This document shows, one piece after another, positions 34,807 to 43,839 of a DNA stretch of 64,000 nucleotides (position 1 is the stretch's first letter; the number at the start of each line of letters is the position of its first letter). Made by a program: the position numbers and the translations under genes. The notes below the pieces were generated by a model. The model was not told the origin of the DNA. It was given only the letters and a program-made list of their open reading frames with translations, and did not search any database. This DNA is from JADHUC01 sp964623055 (GTDB taxonomy: Bacteria > Planctomycetota > Planctomycetia > Pirellulales > Pirellulaceae), in contig CAZURK010000024.1 in the NCBI GenBank assembly GCA_964623055.1, positions 1 through 64,000 of the forward strand, given 5' to 3'.

Positions 34807-34867
34807 ACCGCGTGGGCTGCTGGCCCTCTGCCTGTCAGCGTGAAACCATTTTGGCTGGAGACCAAGT

Positions 34868-36598
34868 GTGAAATCCCCAAGACATGAATTCTGCGTTGGT
34901 GTCCAAGGACATCCCGTGCGAACGGAATTGGAGGAGGAAAGGGGAGTCAGCGTATGGCAACGCATAGGGGTCGGGAGGTTCAGCGAGGTCTGGCATGTCG
35001 TCGTGGACGATGCCCACATTGCGTTGAAACTGTCCAGACATCCAGTGGAATTGGAGGACGTTGTGCTTCGGGAACCTGAAGTGTTTCGGCGACCGATGGT
35101 CCGCGAACACCCACTCATCGTGAGCTATTTTGGCCGTTGGGAGGTGCAGGGACATCTGGTGACACGCTGGGAGCTGGGCGATGGTACGCTGGAGAGTTTG
35201 CTTCAGGAGAAATTGAGAACCAAGAGTTGTGGGCTGTCCCGAGACATCTTGCTTGGCGAAGTCCGCTACCCATCGGGATACATGTGGCAGATCGCGTCCG
35301 TTCTCGACTTTCTTCTTCCTCCCGGTGAAAAAACGGGAACAAGGCACCGCGACATCAAGCCCGCTAACCTCGTATTGTTCAGCGGCGGATATGTGAAACT
35401 TGGAGATTTGGGGCTTGCCAAGTGGGTTGACGGGCCCCTGAGTTCGTCCGGAGATTCGTTTATCGGGGGAACTCCCGGGTACATGCCTCCGGAATCATAT
35501 AAAGGAAGGCCCGATGAGACATGGGATTTGTATAGTCTCGCAGCCACGTACGTGAGGCTTCGGACGGGGCAGGAACCGTTTGGGGAGAAAGCCAACGAGA
35601 TCCTTAGGCGCCAGGATGACTGCGAGTTCGTCACCGACGGGCTGGAACGTGACGAAATGGAATCGCTCCGTCGAGTGCTGACACCGGATCCAGCAAAGCG
35701 GCCGCGGGACGGTGCCCTCGCATTCCTGGAATCGATGCAAGGGAGACGGTCCGTCTCACTTCCCAGCAGGCCCAAGCCGGGATCGAACCTTGACGACCAG
35801 ATGGTTTTCGTCGATGCGGGTGAATTCCAGATGGGCTCGCCGGATGAAGAACAAGAGCGAGGTCCAAACGAACGCCGGCATCTCGTTCGCGTTGCACGTC
35901 CATTCTATGCTGGGGTGTGCCCGGTAACCGTTCGTCAGTTCGAGGAGTTCGCGAAGGCGAATCCGGCATACGAAACAGGAGCCGAACGACACGGAGAGGG
36001 AGGGTACGTGTGGCGACAGGACAAGTACGTGCTGACGCCCGGTGCGAATTGGCGCAAGCCAGGATTCCAGCAGAAACCCGACTATCCGGTGGTGCTCGTT
36101 TCGTGGAACGACTGCCAGGCATACTGCGAATGGCTAAGTGACAAAGAGGGCGAAGAATTCCGGTTGTTGACCGAGGCGGAATGGGAGTACGTTTGCCGCG
36201 GGGAAACGAAATCGTACAAGGTTTTCGGCACCGGGAATGGCAAATCGCTCGATGCGTCGCAGGCCAATTTTGATGGCCGGTCTCCGTATGGTCTGCGCAT
36301 CGCGGGAACAGCGCTCGGGCAAACGTGCGAAGTCGGCAAGTACGCTCTCACTGGTTGGGGCGTGAAAGACATGCACGGGAACGTCTGGGAATGGTGCCGG
36401 GACTACTTCGCCGATGACTACTATCGCGTGTCGCCAACAGATGATCCACCGGGGCCCAGCAAGGGCGATACCCGCGTGTTGCGCGGCGGAGGATGGGAAA
36501 GCCCCGGGGCTCTATGCCGTTCGGCGTGCCGTCATCATGCGGAGCCTTCGCACCGTTTCAACACAGTGGGTTTCCGTGTGATGCGGGTGATCAACTAG
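34868..36598 (+). CDS. Ser/Thr protein kinase fused to a formylglycine-generating-enzyme-like domain
   Basis: 576 residues from a GTG at 34868 with GGAG 9 nt upstream. The kinase domain (about 25-300) has the glycine loop RIGVGRFSEVW, Lys in IALKLSR, the catalytic RHRDIKPAN, DLG in place of DFG, and GTPGYMPPE as activation-segment end. From about residue 312 comes an FGE-sulfatase/C-lectin-like fold: VFVDAGEFQMGSPDEEQERG, LLTEAEWEYVCRG, GVKDMHGNVWEWCRDYF, and RVLRGGGWE with CRSACRHHAEP. Cysteines of true FGE (CxxxxC) are not matched, so this domain is probably a binder or effector, not a sulfatase maturase. It ends the operon. Its stop overlaps the convergent sigma-like gene by 4 bp. Confidence 0.9.
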   Translation: MKSPRHEFCVGVQGHPVRTELEEERGVSVWQRIGVGRFSEVWHVVVDDAHIALKLSRHPVELEDVVLREPEVFRRPMVREHPLIVSYFGRWEVQGHLVTRWELGDGTLESLLQEKLRTKSCGLSRDILLGEVRYPSGYMWQIASVLDFLLPPGEKTGTRHRDIKPANLVLFSGGYVKLGDLGLAKWVDGPLSSSGDSFIGGTPGYMPPESYKGRPDETWDLYSLAATYVRLRTGQEPFGEKANEILRRQDDCEFVTDGLERDEMESLRRVLTPDPAKRPRDGALAFLESMQGRRSVSLPSRPKPGSNLDDQMVFVDAGEFQMGSPDEEQERGPNERRHLVRVARPFYAGVCPVTVRQFEEFAKANPAYETGAERHGEGGYVWRQDKYVLTPGANWRKPGFQQKPDYPVVLVSWNDCQAYCEWLSDKEGEEFRLLTEAEWEYVCRGETKSYKVFGTGNGKSLDASQANFDGRSPYGLRIAGTALGQTCEVGKYALTGWGVKDMHGNVWEWCRDYFADDYYRVSPTDDPPGPSKGDTRVLRGGGWESPGALCRSACRHHAEPSHRFNTVGFRVMRVIN

Positions 36599-37731
36599 AA
36601 CGCTTCCCCGGCAAGGAACTCCAGGTGCTGCCGGCATCTGGGGCAGCCACGTTCTTGGGGTGCAGGATCAAAATGCCACACAGCCGCACGGACATGATAG
36701 CCGACCGCGTGCGAATTCGCAGAATCGGGGTTTTCTGCGTAGGCCTCCAGCACCTCGTGGCTGGGACACATGGCCCCCGTCTCGTCCACGATCCGGCGGA
36801 GCAAGTCCAGAGTCTGCTGTTCAAGCTTCGGCGCCTTATGCCGCCCGCGACGGCCGTCATCCCGCAAAGCGAAGATGGCCGTACCGAACAACGAACCTCG
36901 GGCATCGGCGTGCCCAACTACCGTTCGCAGGCGCTTCCTTGCAGAAACCCGAAGATCAGACACGCGCTGCTCGGTTATTCCCATCTCTGACGCAGCAACA
37001 CGAGTCTCTTGTTGCCGAAGACTGCGCTCAAAGACTTCGCGTTCTTCCCATCTTGCGCGCACCTTTCGTCGCCAGTCCTTCTTTCCCTTCTGTTTTCCAT
37101 CCCGTTCGCACTTGCGGCAGTACTGTTCGCAATCCCGGCAGTACGCTTCCAGGATTTCGCTGAACAGAGTTCTCCGGCACTCGCGTTTTTCGTTCGCAAC
37201 GAGAAGTTGGCTGGGGGTCGGGCCCGAGCCTGCCGGTTCCAGCGGATGGCGGGAGTCGGCTTCCGTCCCCTGTTGTATCGAGCTTGCATTTCCTTCATGA
37301 CGCAGACGAATATAGTCCTTCATGCGACAGGAGGATTTCCATCTCAGCCAAGCGATCCAGGCTTTGTTTGGCTCGAAGTCTGGATGGTGTTGCAGTCTCT
37401 CGACGACATCCTTCAGAAAGACGTACTGAATGACGTCTTCCCGGTCTTCCTGCCTTAGGAAAGGAAACACGCGTCGCTGGTACGCCGCCAAGGGCTTACT
37501 GTACTGGCGATACAAGACGTCTTCGAGCGCCCGGTTCCCCAGCCATTGTCGCCACCCACAATCGGGCTCGAAATCCGGTTGTTCCTCCAACTGTCTCAGC
37601 CCCCGCGACTTCGTGGCGCAAATCACGTCGTCGATTTCCGACTCATCGATTTCTGGACACACGCGGCGGAGGCAGCCGACGATCGCATCTCTGCCTGTGC
37701 GAAGTGCCTCGTCGATCGGATTACTGCCCAT
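36595..37731 (-). CDS. Sigma-70-like protein with tandem-duplicated region-2-like segment
   Basis: 378 residues. Two segments align with each other: RRVCPEIDESEIDDVI then LEEQPDFEPDCGWRQWL (about residues 22-68) and RRVFPFLRQEDREDVI then LQHHPDFEPNKAWIAWL (about 88-133). The second is followed by a sigma region-2-like helix (SSCRMKDYIRLRHEG). A charged linker with a Cys cluster (YCRDCEQYCRKC) leads to an HTH-like MGITEQRVSDLRVSARKRL, as in region 4 of ECF sigma factors. The C-terminus has ERGCPRCRQHLEFL, a possible zinc-binding tail. It overlaps the FHA gene by 11 bp upstream and the kinase gene by 4 bp at its end. Likely acts on transcription in the same regulatory unit; whether it binds core RNA polymerase is not known. 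Confidence 0.78.
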   Translation of the reverse strand: MGSNPIDEALRTGRDAIVGCLRRVCPEIDESEIDDVICATKSRGLRQLEEQPDFEPDCGWRQWLGNRALEDVLYRQYSKPLAAYQRRVFPFLRQEDREDVIQYVFLKDVVERLQHHPDFEPNKAWIAWLRWKSSCRMKDYIRLRHEGNASSIQQGTEADSRHPLEPAGSGPTPSQLLVANEKRECRRTLFSEILEAYCRDCEQYCRKCERDGKQKGKKDWRRKVRARWEEREVFERSLRQQETRVAASEMGITEQRVSDLRVSARKRLRTVVGHADARGSLFGTAIFALRDDGRRGRHKAPKLEQQTLDLLRRIVDETGAMCPSHEVLEAYAENPDSANSHAVGYHVRAAVWHFDPAPQERGCPRCRQHLEFLAGEAF

Positions 37732-39148
37732 CTAACGACTCCTCTTTGACACGATTCGGGTCCCAGACTCGGAGCCGCAGGTGATCCGGCCCAGTATCGT
37801 GCACGATATCCCAACCGAGCAATTCGGCATAGAGTGCCAGCTCGCATGGCACGAGCATCGTCTCCTTCACGGGATCGAATTCTCGGTCTCCAGAATTGCC
37901 GTACAGGGCGCCGCCGTTTTCCATCCATTCGACGGCTGCCCCGAGACCCTGCTTCTTCCATTCCAGGCAGAATCTGCGAGCCGGTAACGCCGGTTCGCCC
38001 AGATGACAGTCGCCGTCGGCCGCCGCGTCCTCTGATCCGACAGCAAAACGATCCCCCAGCAGCACGACCACGCTGAACTCAGTCTCGTCGTGGGTGCAAA
38101 CGCATCCCGATGCACCGACACGGCGCTCGAGAATTGCGGTGTCCGAATTCGGCATGGGGCGCCGGAACATCCACTGGCACTGGTCACTGCCGAACCGGAT
38201 CACGTCGCCATCCGTCAACGTGAGCGAATCGTCCACCACTGCGCCGCCGATCGACACTGCGCAGCCCGCAAATGGCAGCACACGATACCGCGACATCCGA
38301 TCCCCGTGATTGGGCTCACGCAGGATCAAGGCATGTTGGCGATGAAGTGGGGCAGCCATCGGTAACTGCACCCAGTCCACGCTGGCCGTGCCGACGAGAA
38401 CAACGGGCTGCGGCACGACCAGTACCGCCCCGATGCTCAAGCCGTCCAGGCCGAAGACCTTTCCGCGGTCGTCGATCGGTGCCGGGGGGCAACTCGGCGG
38501 AACGAGTCCGGCTCCCCCGGAGTTCTCCTGGGTTTGGCCATCACCGCCAGCGTGACTCGTGCTGCGGCGCCAGGCTTTCTCCATGCAGAGTACTTGCGGG
38601 TTGGTCCGTCCAACCTGCCTTGCCTTTCGCAATACGGCTTCGGCTGCGGCCAGTTCATCCCGCTGGAGAAACTCCTCGAACTCGCGGACATAACGTTGCA
38701 GACGATCCAGCTTCTCCTGCCAGTCCAGCCTCCGTCGGGCCGCCTCCGGATCGTCCTCCAACGGACGAATCATGGCGATTGCCGAACACAGTCGCCCCTG
38801 TTCGGCCCATGCCGCGGCTTGCCGAATATGCCCATCCCGCCACTCCCGTTGCTTGGACCTTTCCTCGCAGTCGCGGAGAATTCGGTCGCGCAGCACCTCG
38901 TGTTCCGGAGCCAGGGGTGTGCACTTATGGGCACACGTGATGAGTTCTTTGGCTACCGCGACTTCGCCGTCGGAATAGGCCTGCCGCGCCTGTTCTCCCA
39001 ATTGTGGACCGATTTCCAACAACAAGTTCCGCACCGCACGATGCTGGCGATCTTCCGATTCAAGGAGAATCCCAGCCGCCTCCAGGAGATTTCCCCGGCG
39101 CATGCAATCTCTCGCGACATCGCAATCGATTGGATTCAGAAAACGCAT
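37721..39148 (-). CDS. FHA-like domain protein with N-terminal helical region
   Basis: 475 residues. The frame is open further upstream, but ATG 39148 has GGAGAG 5-6 nt upstream and marks the change to coding character (MRFLNPIDCDVARDCMRRGN). Residues 1-210 are helical, resembling tetratricopeptide-type repeats. About residues 228-328 look like a forkhead-associated domain: VFGLDGLSIGAVLVV, PLHRQHALI, and LTLTDGDVIRFGSDQCQWMF. The canonical Ser before the conserved His is replaced by Arg, and Gly-Arg of the first loop is not obvious, so phosphothreonine binding is uncertain. The final 150 residues are unassigned. It overlaps the sigma-like gene by 11 bp and probably links kinase output to that protein. 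Confidence 0.75.
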   Translation of the reverse strand: MRFLNPIDCDVARDCMRRGNLLEAAGILLESEDRQHRAVRNLLLEIGPQLGEQARQAYSDGEVAVAKELITCAHKCTPLAPEHEVLRDRILRDCEERSKQREWRDGHIRQAAAWAEQGRLCSAIAMIRPLEDDPEAARRRLDWQEKLDRLQRYVREFEEFLQRDELAAAEAVLRKARQVGRTNPQVLCMEKAWRRSTSHAGGDGQTQENSGGAGLVPPSCPPAPIDDRGKVFGLDGLSIGAVLVVPQPVVLVGTASVDWVQLPMAAPLHRQHALILREPNHGDRMSRYRVLPFAGCAVSIGGAVVDDSLTLTDGDVIRFGSDQCQWMFRRPMPNSDTAILERRVGASGCVCTHDETEFSVVVLLGDRFAVGSEDAAADGDCHLGEPALPARRFCLEWKKQGLGAAVEWMENGGALYGNSGDREFDPVKETMLVPCELALYAELLGWDIVHDTGPDHLRLRVWDPNRVKEESLDGQ

Positions 39149-39414
39149 GGTTCTCTCCGCAATTCGACCCGCCGGCACCACCGGTTGGCAGTGCCATTCT
39201 ACTTGGAAGACGAACGAGAGGGACAGATATGGCTTCCTTTCCGACGAAACGACAGGATTCTTGCCATGCGCGGGCCGAGGTGCGAATGGCGAACTCAGCG
39301 TTTGGACGTGGCCCTTGGTTAGACTTCGAAATCGCGGTTCGGCAGGCCGTATGGCCCGCAATGGACGGATCTGGAGATCCATCCTACGAGGCGCGGTTGG
39401 GCAATGGGCGAAAC

Positions 39415-40893
39415 TCAGCCGCCTCGATAACCGTAGTGTCGCCAGTTTTGGAGCACCTTCTCTTGAATCTCCGGCGGCACTCCGTGGCGAAACGAGCTTC
39501 TTCGGGGCAGTTGGTCGGCGGGCACGTCGTCCGGCGGCAAGCCGTGGTAGATCACCTTGGTGCTGAGTCTCGCCTCGCGTTCCTCAGGGGACAGAAAGGC
39601 CAGGAGCGGGAGCGTCTCTTGATTGGGAAACAGGAACTGTCCGCGCTCGGGATGGCAACGGGCGGCAAAGGCCCAAACCACTTCTTCCAAGTTCGCCGGA
39701 TCGATGTCGTCACCCAACAAGATGGCCTTGGGCACGAGGGCCCCGGCGCGGGAATGATGCAGGACCTTGGCCAATTCGCCGACGAGTCTTTCGGCGGTGG
39801 CTTGGCCTCGATAGGAGCAGGGGACCGTGACGACAAGCCAATGGGCCGCGCTGTGAAACGGGCTGAAACAGGCGGTCACCGGGAAACCGGCCGATCGCAG
39901 CTCCCACAGAACCTGCGCGCTGATCGCCAGCGCCCAGCACGTGTGATTCTCTTCAATCGGTTCTCCCGATGCGACGACCGGCAGGATTGGCTGATCGCGG
40001 TGCGTCATGGCCGTCACGTGGAAGACAGGCTGCGGCGAGCCCTTTCCCGGTTTTATGTACCCCGTGTATTCGCCGATGGGCCCTTCATCGACCGTCTCGT
40101 CGACAGAAACGGTCCCTTCCAGAACGATCTCCGAGGTGGCTGGCACCTGCAAGTCCACCGTCTCGCAATCGACCACCTCCAGCGGCTCACCCAAATAGGC
40201 CCCGACAAAATCGGCCTCGTTGACGCCGTCGGCCAAAGGCATCGCGGAGACAAACGGAATCGCCGGCGCAGTACCGATGGCCAAGGCAAACGGCATGGGC
40301 TGGCCGAGATCTTTCCATTGCGCGTAGATCATGCCCAAATGCTGCCGAGGCAGCACCAGTCCGGTCATCGTGTTCCTGCCGGCGAGCATGATGCGGGCAA
40401 TCGACCAGTTGGTCCATTCTCCATCCGGAGTCTGCACGATCACTGTGCCCCACGTGTTGACGTAACGACCGCCATCCCCAGCGTGAATCAGCGGCGCCGG
40501 AAGGCGTTCCAGATCTACCTCCTCGCCGAGACACTTATGCTCCTTGCACGGGCCGTCCGGCACACGTCGAGGCGGAATCGGTTCCCGGTCGTGGGCTTCC
40601 GCCAAGCCATCCACGATCTGACAACCAGTGGCAGCAGCGGGCCAACCGAGCGACAAAGCGACACGCGCCAGCCCATTCTTCCGGCTCACACCCGCCGGTG
40701 CGCCCAACGCCCGAAACCCCGCCTCAGCCTCGCGGACCCGGTTGAACAGCGGTGCCGGCGCACCCAATTCGTAGGAACGCTGGACGATGGCCCCCATCTC
40801 CACGTTCCAATCCACCTCTGCGTCGATCTCCTGGATTTCACCAATTTCGCCCAAAGCCGCAACGTACTCTCGCAAGCTGGCAAAGTGCTTCAT
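39415..40893 (-). CDS. UbiD-family decarboxylase
   Basis: 492 residues from ATG 40893, with GGAGAG 9 nt upstream; the frame is open upstream without coding character. UbiD landmarks: MKHFASLREYVAALGE at the N-terminus, GRYVNTWGTVIVQTPDGEW (prenyl-FMN/metal region), NWSIARIMLAGRN, and EGPIGEYTGYIKPG, which carries the catalytic Glu of the E-x-x-E region. These enzymes reversibly decarboxylate aromatic or alpha,beta-unsaturated acids using prenylated FMN made by a UbiX-type enzyme, which is not present in this window. The gene is preceded 40 bp upstream by the large hydrolase gene and is probably co-transcribed. The substrate may be a lignin- or polysaccharide-derived aromatic acid. Confidence 0.92.
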   Translation of the reverse strand: MKHFASLREYVAALGEIGEIQEIDAEVDWNVEMGAIVQRSYELGAPAPLFNRVREAEAGFRALGAPAGVSRKNGLARVALSLGWPAAATGCQIVDGLAEAHDREPIPPRRVPDGPCKEHKCLGEEVDLERLPAPLIHAGDGGRYVNTWGTVIVQTPDGEWTNWSIARIMLAGRNTMTGLVLPRQHLGMIYAQWKDLGQPMPFALAIGTAPAIPFVSAMPLADGVNEADFVGAYLGEPLEVVDCETVDLQVPATSEIVLEGTVSVDETVDEGPIGEYTGYIKPGKGSPQPVFHVTAMTHRDQPILPVVASGEPIEENHTCWALAISAQVLWELRSAGFPVTACFSPFHSAAHWLVVTVPCSYRGQATAERLVGELAKVLHHSRAGALVPKAILLGDDIDPANLEEVVWAFAARCHPERGQFLFPNQETLPLLAFLSPEEREARLSTKVIYHGLPPDDVPADQLPRRSSFRHGVPPEIQEKVLQNWRHYGYRGG

Positions 40894-40933
40894 CAGTTGC
40901 TCTCCATCGTCCAAACGGGACGAGTTAGTAGAC

Positions 40934-43648
40934 CTATTGCTCGAACACGTACAGGTAGACTCCGCCCGGAGGCACGCCACCGCGGATTCCACCGGTTCGT
41001 TCGTTGATGACAAATGACTGGGAGAAGCGGGCCGGGTCGATTTCGTCTGAGACAATGGTGACCTGAAGCGATTTGAGGTTGTTGTCACGGGGGTTGGCGG
41101 GGCTGCCGTCCGGGTGGGCCAGGCGGTGGAGCGTGATCTTTCGTGGGCGGGTGAAGGGTAAGTGCAGCGTCACTGGTGTGGTGCCGTCGCCGAAGTCGGT
41201 GTCGTCGTGATGGCCGTCCAGCTTTCGGTTCAGCACGAGCACGGACCAGGCGCCGTCGCCGCGGAACGCGTAGGCCGTTACCAGCGGGATGTCTTCGCCT
41301 CGTCGCGAGTAGGTTGGTGTCTTGTCGACTCGTACATCGAGCATCTGGTCGCCAATGACGTGGCGGTTGCGCAGTTTCAGGGCGAGCCAGCCGACGTGAG
41401 GCCGGAAGCCGCCCGCTTCGGGCAGCGTGTGTGACGACCACCACTTGCCGGACGAGAAGCCGAGATAGCTCTGGTACTTGAACCCGCGCAGGCTGGAGTA
41501 CATCCAGGCGTCCAGCGCGGACAGGCCCATCGCCAAGCTTTTTCCGTACAGTTCGTCGACCAGGGGCTTGTCTTTGTTCTGCCAGTAGCCGCTGGGGCCG
41601 CCCTCGTAGGCGGTCAGTTCGTAGTCAATGCCACGCTGGCGTAGTTCGTCTCGCGATTTTGCGGCAGTGTCGATCACCTTGCCGATGCCCGTCACGCGCG
41701 CGACCAGCGTTTCTTGCACGCCGTGGTCGTTGAACGACGAGGAACCCTTGTCGCCCGTTTCCCATTTGGGCCCGACGTAGTTGGCGTGTCCCACGTACGA
41801 CATGTTTCCGCCCTGCTGCACGGCGAGTTCTCCGTAGGCGGTATCCGAATCGAGGTCGGCCGTGTAGTTGGCGCCGAGGGCAAATCGGATCTTGCTGCCG
41901 AGATTGTGCTCTCGCCAGGCCGGCATCTTCATGACGTTCTCGTTGAACATATATTTGGCGAACAGACCATACTCGCGCCCGCCGTGGTGGACCCAACTGG
42001 GCGGGCCCCAACCGTCCCAGCCATATCCGCCGGCTCCGTTGTGCCAGGTCTCGTTGCCGTATTCGACCACGATCTCGCGGAATTCCTCTGTCCAGGGCGT
42101 TCCGTTGTTGCCTCGGTACTTGTAACGCACGCACGCGTGCGGTTTGCTCCGCGGGGTGTCGACGGTGGGATCGTAAGGCACGCCCAGGTACTCGACCAGC
42201 GCCATCCATTCGTCCTCGGTGTACTCCTCGTTGCACGTCAGGTAGGGCACAACTCGCGTTTGGGGACTATCGCCGGTCTTGTAGGCCCAAACCATGCACT
42301 GGGCGATGGTCGTCGCCGGCGCGTTGCCCACGTGGGAGTTCCAGGCGACCTGCCAGGAACTGTTCCCGTAATCGGTGAACATGGCTTCGACGGTCGAGGG
42401 ATGGAAGATCGTGCCGTAGAAACGCAACGCCGGCTTCTTGCCCGTGCCGGGCATCGTTGCCATTAGTTCGTCGAAGCTGATCGTGTGCGGCGTGAAAGGG
42501 CGGAACTCGTGTTTGGCGTCGTAGCGAAAGAGCACGAAGTTGTCGATCCAGACCGTGCCGGGGCCGGTGAACTCCAGGGCGTGCGAGATGTGCGCGTGAT
42601 GCTCGGTCGGGTAGTCGGGAGCGACGAAGTCGTAGTTGAATCTGCGCCAGTCGCCAGTCACGGTCCAATGATCCTGCTGGCTCACAGCGGCGTAGCTACC
42701 GCAATTGCGGAATACAAATCGGGCTTTGCCATCATCGGCCAAACCTTTCTGCCGCATCCACACCTCGACGCGGTATTTCGCCTTGGGATGAAGTTGGCTG
42801 TACCATTGGCCCTCTTTGTCGTCGTGCTTGTAGTAAACGAACTGCTCCAGGGCGATCGTGCCTTGCCGGGTAACGTCTACCTTCAGGCAGGTCTCGCCTC
42901 GGCGATGGAAATTGGATGGAACCGGCGTTGGGTGCGGGACGATTTGACCGGTCCAAGCGTCGGCCGCACCGCTGAAGAAGGGGCGATCGCCGTAGTAGTG
43001 CTGGCGCAGATCCGGCGGGCTGGTCTCCGGGCCGATGAAATTTGTTTTCAGCTTCATGTAGGCGTAGTCGCCGAAACGCAATCCCAGTTGGGACCGGTCC
43101 AGAGAGACACGCTTCATGTTGTTATCGGCCTTGCCGTCGCGGTCGTCGTTGACGATGTACCCGCCCTCTGGAAACTTGTCCGATGGGCCCGGAATCGTGG
43201 CCTGCCCCACGAAGACGACGTGGTGGGCGCCGTCGATACTGCCAAAGTCGGTGCCGCCCGCATAGGAAAGCGAATTCCCCTGCTCGTCGACGATGCGGTA
43301 GAAGTGTACGGTCGCCCCGTTGCCCAGCCCGGTCCAGGCGAGGTTCCAGTAGCCGGGTCCGCCAAGGCCGTCCCACTCGTACCAATTGTCGCCGGCGCGC
43401 TGCACCCGAACCATCTTTCGCCAGACAATCGGCTCGAAACCGCTGTTCCAGACGTGGTTGTTGATGGCAAAGTTGGTCCCGCCGGCAATCGTGGTCAGAT
43501 TCGCGCCAAGTGGTTCAACGTTGCGCGCCACGACCTGGTCGGTCACAGTGATCTCGGCCGGCGCGTTCGGATCCGCCGCCTGTGCTTGGCGAGAAATCAC
43601 AGCGCACGTTACACACACGATCGCTGCCAATCGTATCGCCAGTCTCAT
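40934..43648 (-). CDS. Large exported GH-A-like glycoside hydrolase
   Basis: 904 residues, signal peptide MRLAIRLAAIVCVTCAVISR. Residues 30-400 look like beta-sandwich carbohydrate-binding regions (for example QWYSQLHPKAKYRVEVWMRQ and GPGTVWIDNFVLFRYD). The TIM barrel follows (about 430-720). The Asn-Glu pair of clan GH-A is visible in IVVEYGNETWHNG (Glu about 530), and a candidate nucleophile Glu in YELTAYEGGPSG (about 680). The C-terminal 180 residues form a beta-sandwich (LVTAYAFRGDGAWSVLVLNR), as in GH39/GH51-like enzymes. It is likely an arabinofuranosidase or related exo-hydrolase; the exact family cannot be fixed by eye. The first gene of an operon with the UbiD decarboxylase. Confidence 0.78.
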   Translation of the reverse strand: MRLAIRLAAIVCVTCAVISRQAQAADPNAPAEITVTDQVVARNVEPLGANLTTIAGGTNFAINNHVWNSGFEPIVWRKMVRVQRAGDNWYEWDGLGGPGYWNLAWTGLGNGATVHFYRIVDEQGNSLSYAGGTDFGSIDGAHHVVFVGQATIPGPSDKFPEGGYIVNDDRDGKADNNMKRVSLDRSQLGLRFGDYAYMKLKTNFIGPETSPPDLRQHYYGDRPFFSGAADAWTGQIVPHPTPVPSNFHRRGETCLKVDVTRQGTIALEQFVYYKHDDKEGQWYSQLHPKAKYRVEVWMRQKGLADDGKARFVFRNCGSYAAVSQQDHWTVTGDWRRFNYDFVAPDYPTEHHAHISHALEFTGPGTVWIDNFVLFRYDAKHEFRPFTPHTISFDELMATMPGTGKKPALRFYGTIFHPSTVEAMFTDYGNSSWQVAWNSHVGNAPATTIAQCMVWAYKTGDSPQTRVVPYLTCNEEYTEDEWMALVEYLGVPYDPTVDTPRSKPHACVRYKYRGNNGTPWTEEFREIVVEYGNETWHNGAGGYGWDGWGPPSWVHHGGREYGLFAKYMFNENVMKMPAWREHNLGSKIRFALGANYTADLDSDTAYGELAVQQGGNMSYVGHANYVGPKWETGDKGSSSFNDHGVQETLVARVTGIGKVIDTAAKSRDELRQRGIDYELTAYEGGPSGYWQNKDKPLVDELYGKSLAMGLSALDAWMYSSLRGFKYQSYLGFSSGKWWSSHTLPEAGGFRPHVGWLALKLRNRHVIGDQMLDVRVDKTPTYSRRGEDIPLVTAYAFRGDGAWSVLVLNRKLDGHHDDTDFGDGTTPVTLHLPFTRPRKITLHRLAHPDGSPANPRDNNLKSLQVTIVSDEIDPARFSQSFVINERTGGIRGGVPPGGVYLYVFEQ

Positions 43649-43839
43649 AGGTCACCACCCTTTCGAGTTTCGATTAGGTTCATCGCCTCTGTCGTCCGTC
43701 AGCGACACAAGGAGAGAGGGCGACGTTTCGTTGCCCGCCCGTCATGCCTACGACCTCTGCCACAATGAACAGCTACAGATTACACTCGTCTGAAAGCCGA
43801 GTCGATCCTGGAGACAGTCGCTGAAGGAGACATTACCTG

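Noticed and set aside
34868..36598. Sulfatase-maturing formylglycine-generating enzyme
   Set aside because: Cysteine spacing does not match true FGEs and the domain is fused to a kinase without a signal peptide.
39004..41007. 667-residue open frame on the plus strand
   Set aside because: It is antisense to the UbiD decarboxylase and the FHA-like gene, has an Arg/His-rich composition and no recognisable motif; typical of antisense frames in GC-rich DNA.
42485..43768. 427-residue open frame opposite the large hydrolase
   Set aside because: Composition is that of an antisense shadow and the minus-strand protein has a signal peptide and clear glycoside hydrolase features.
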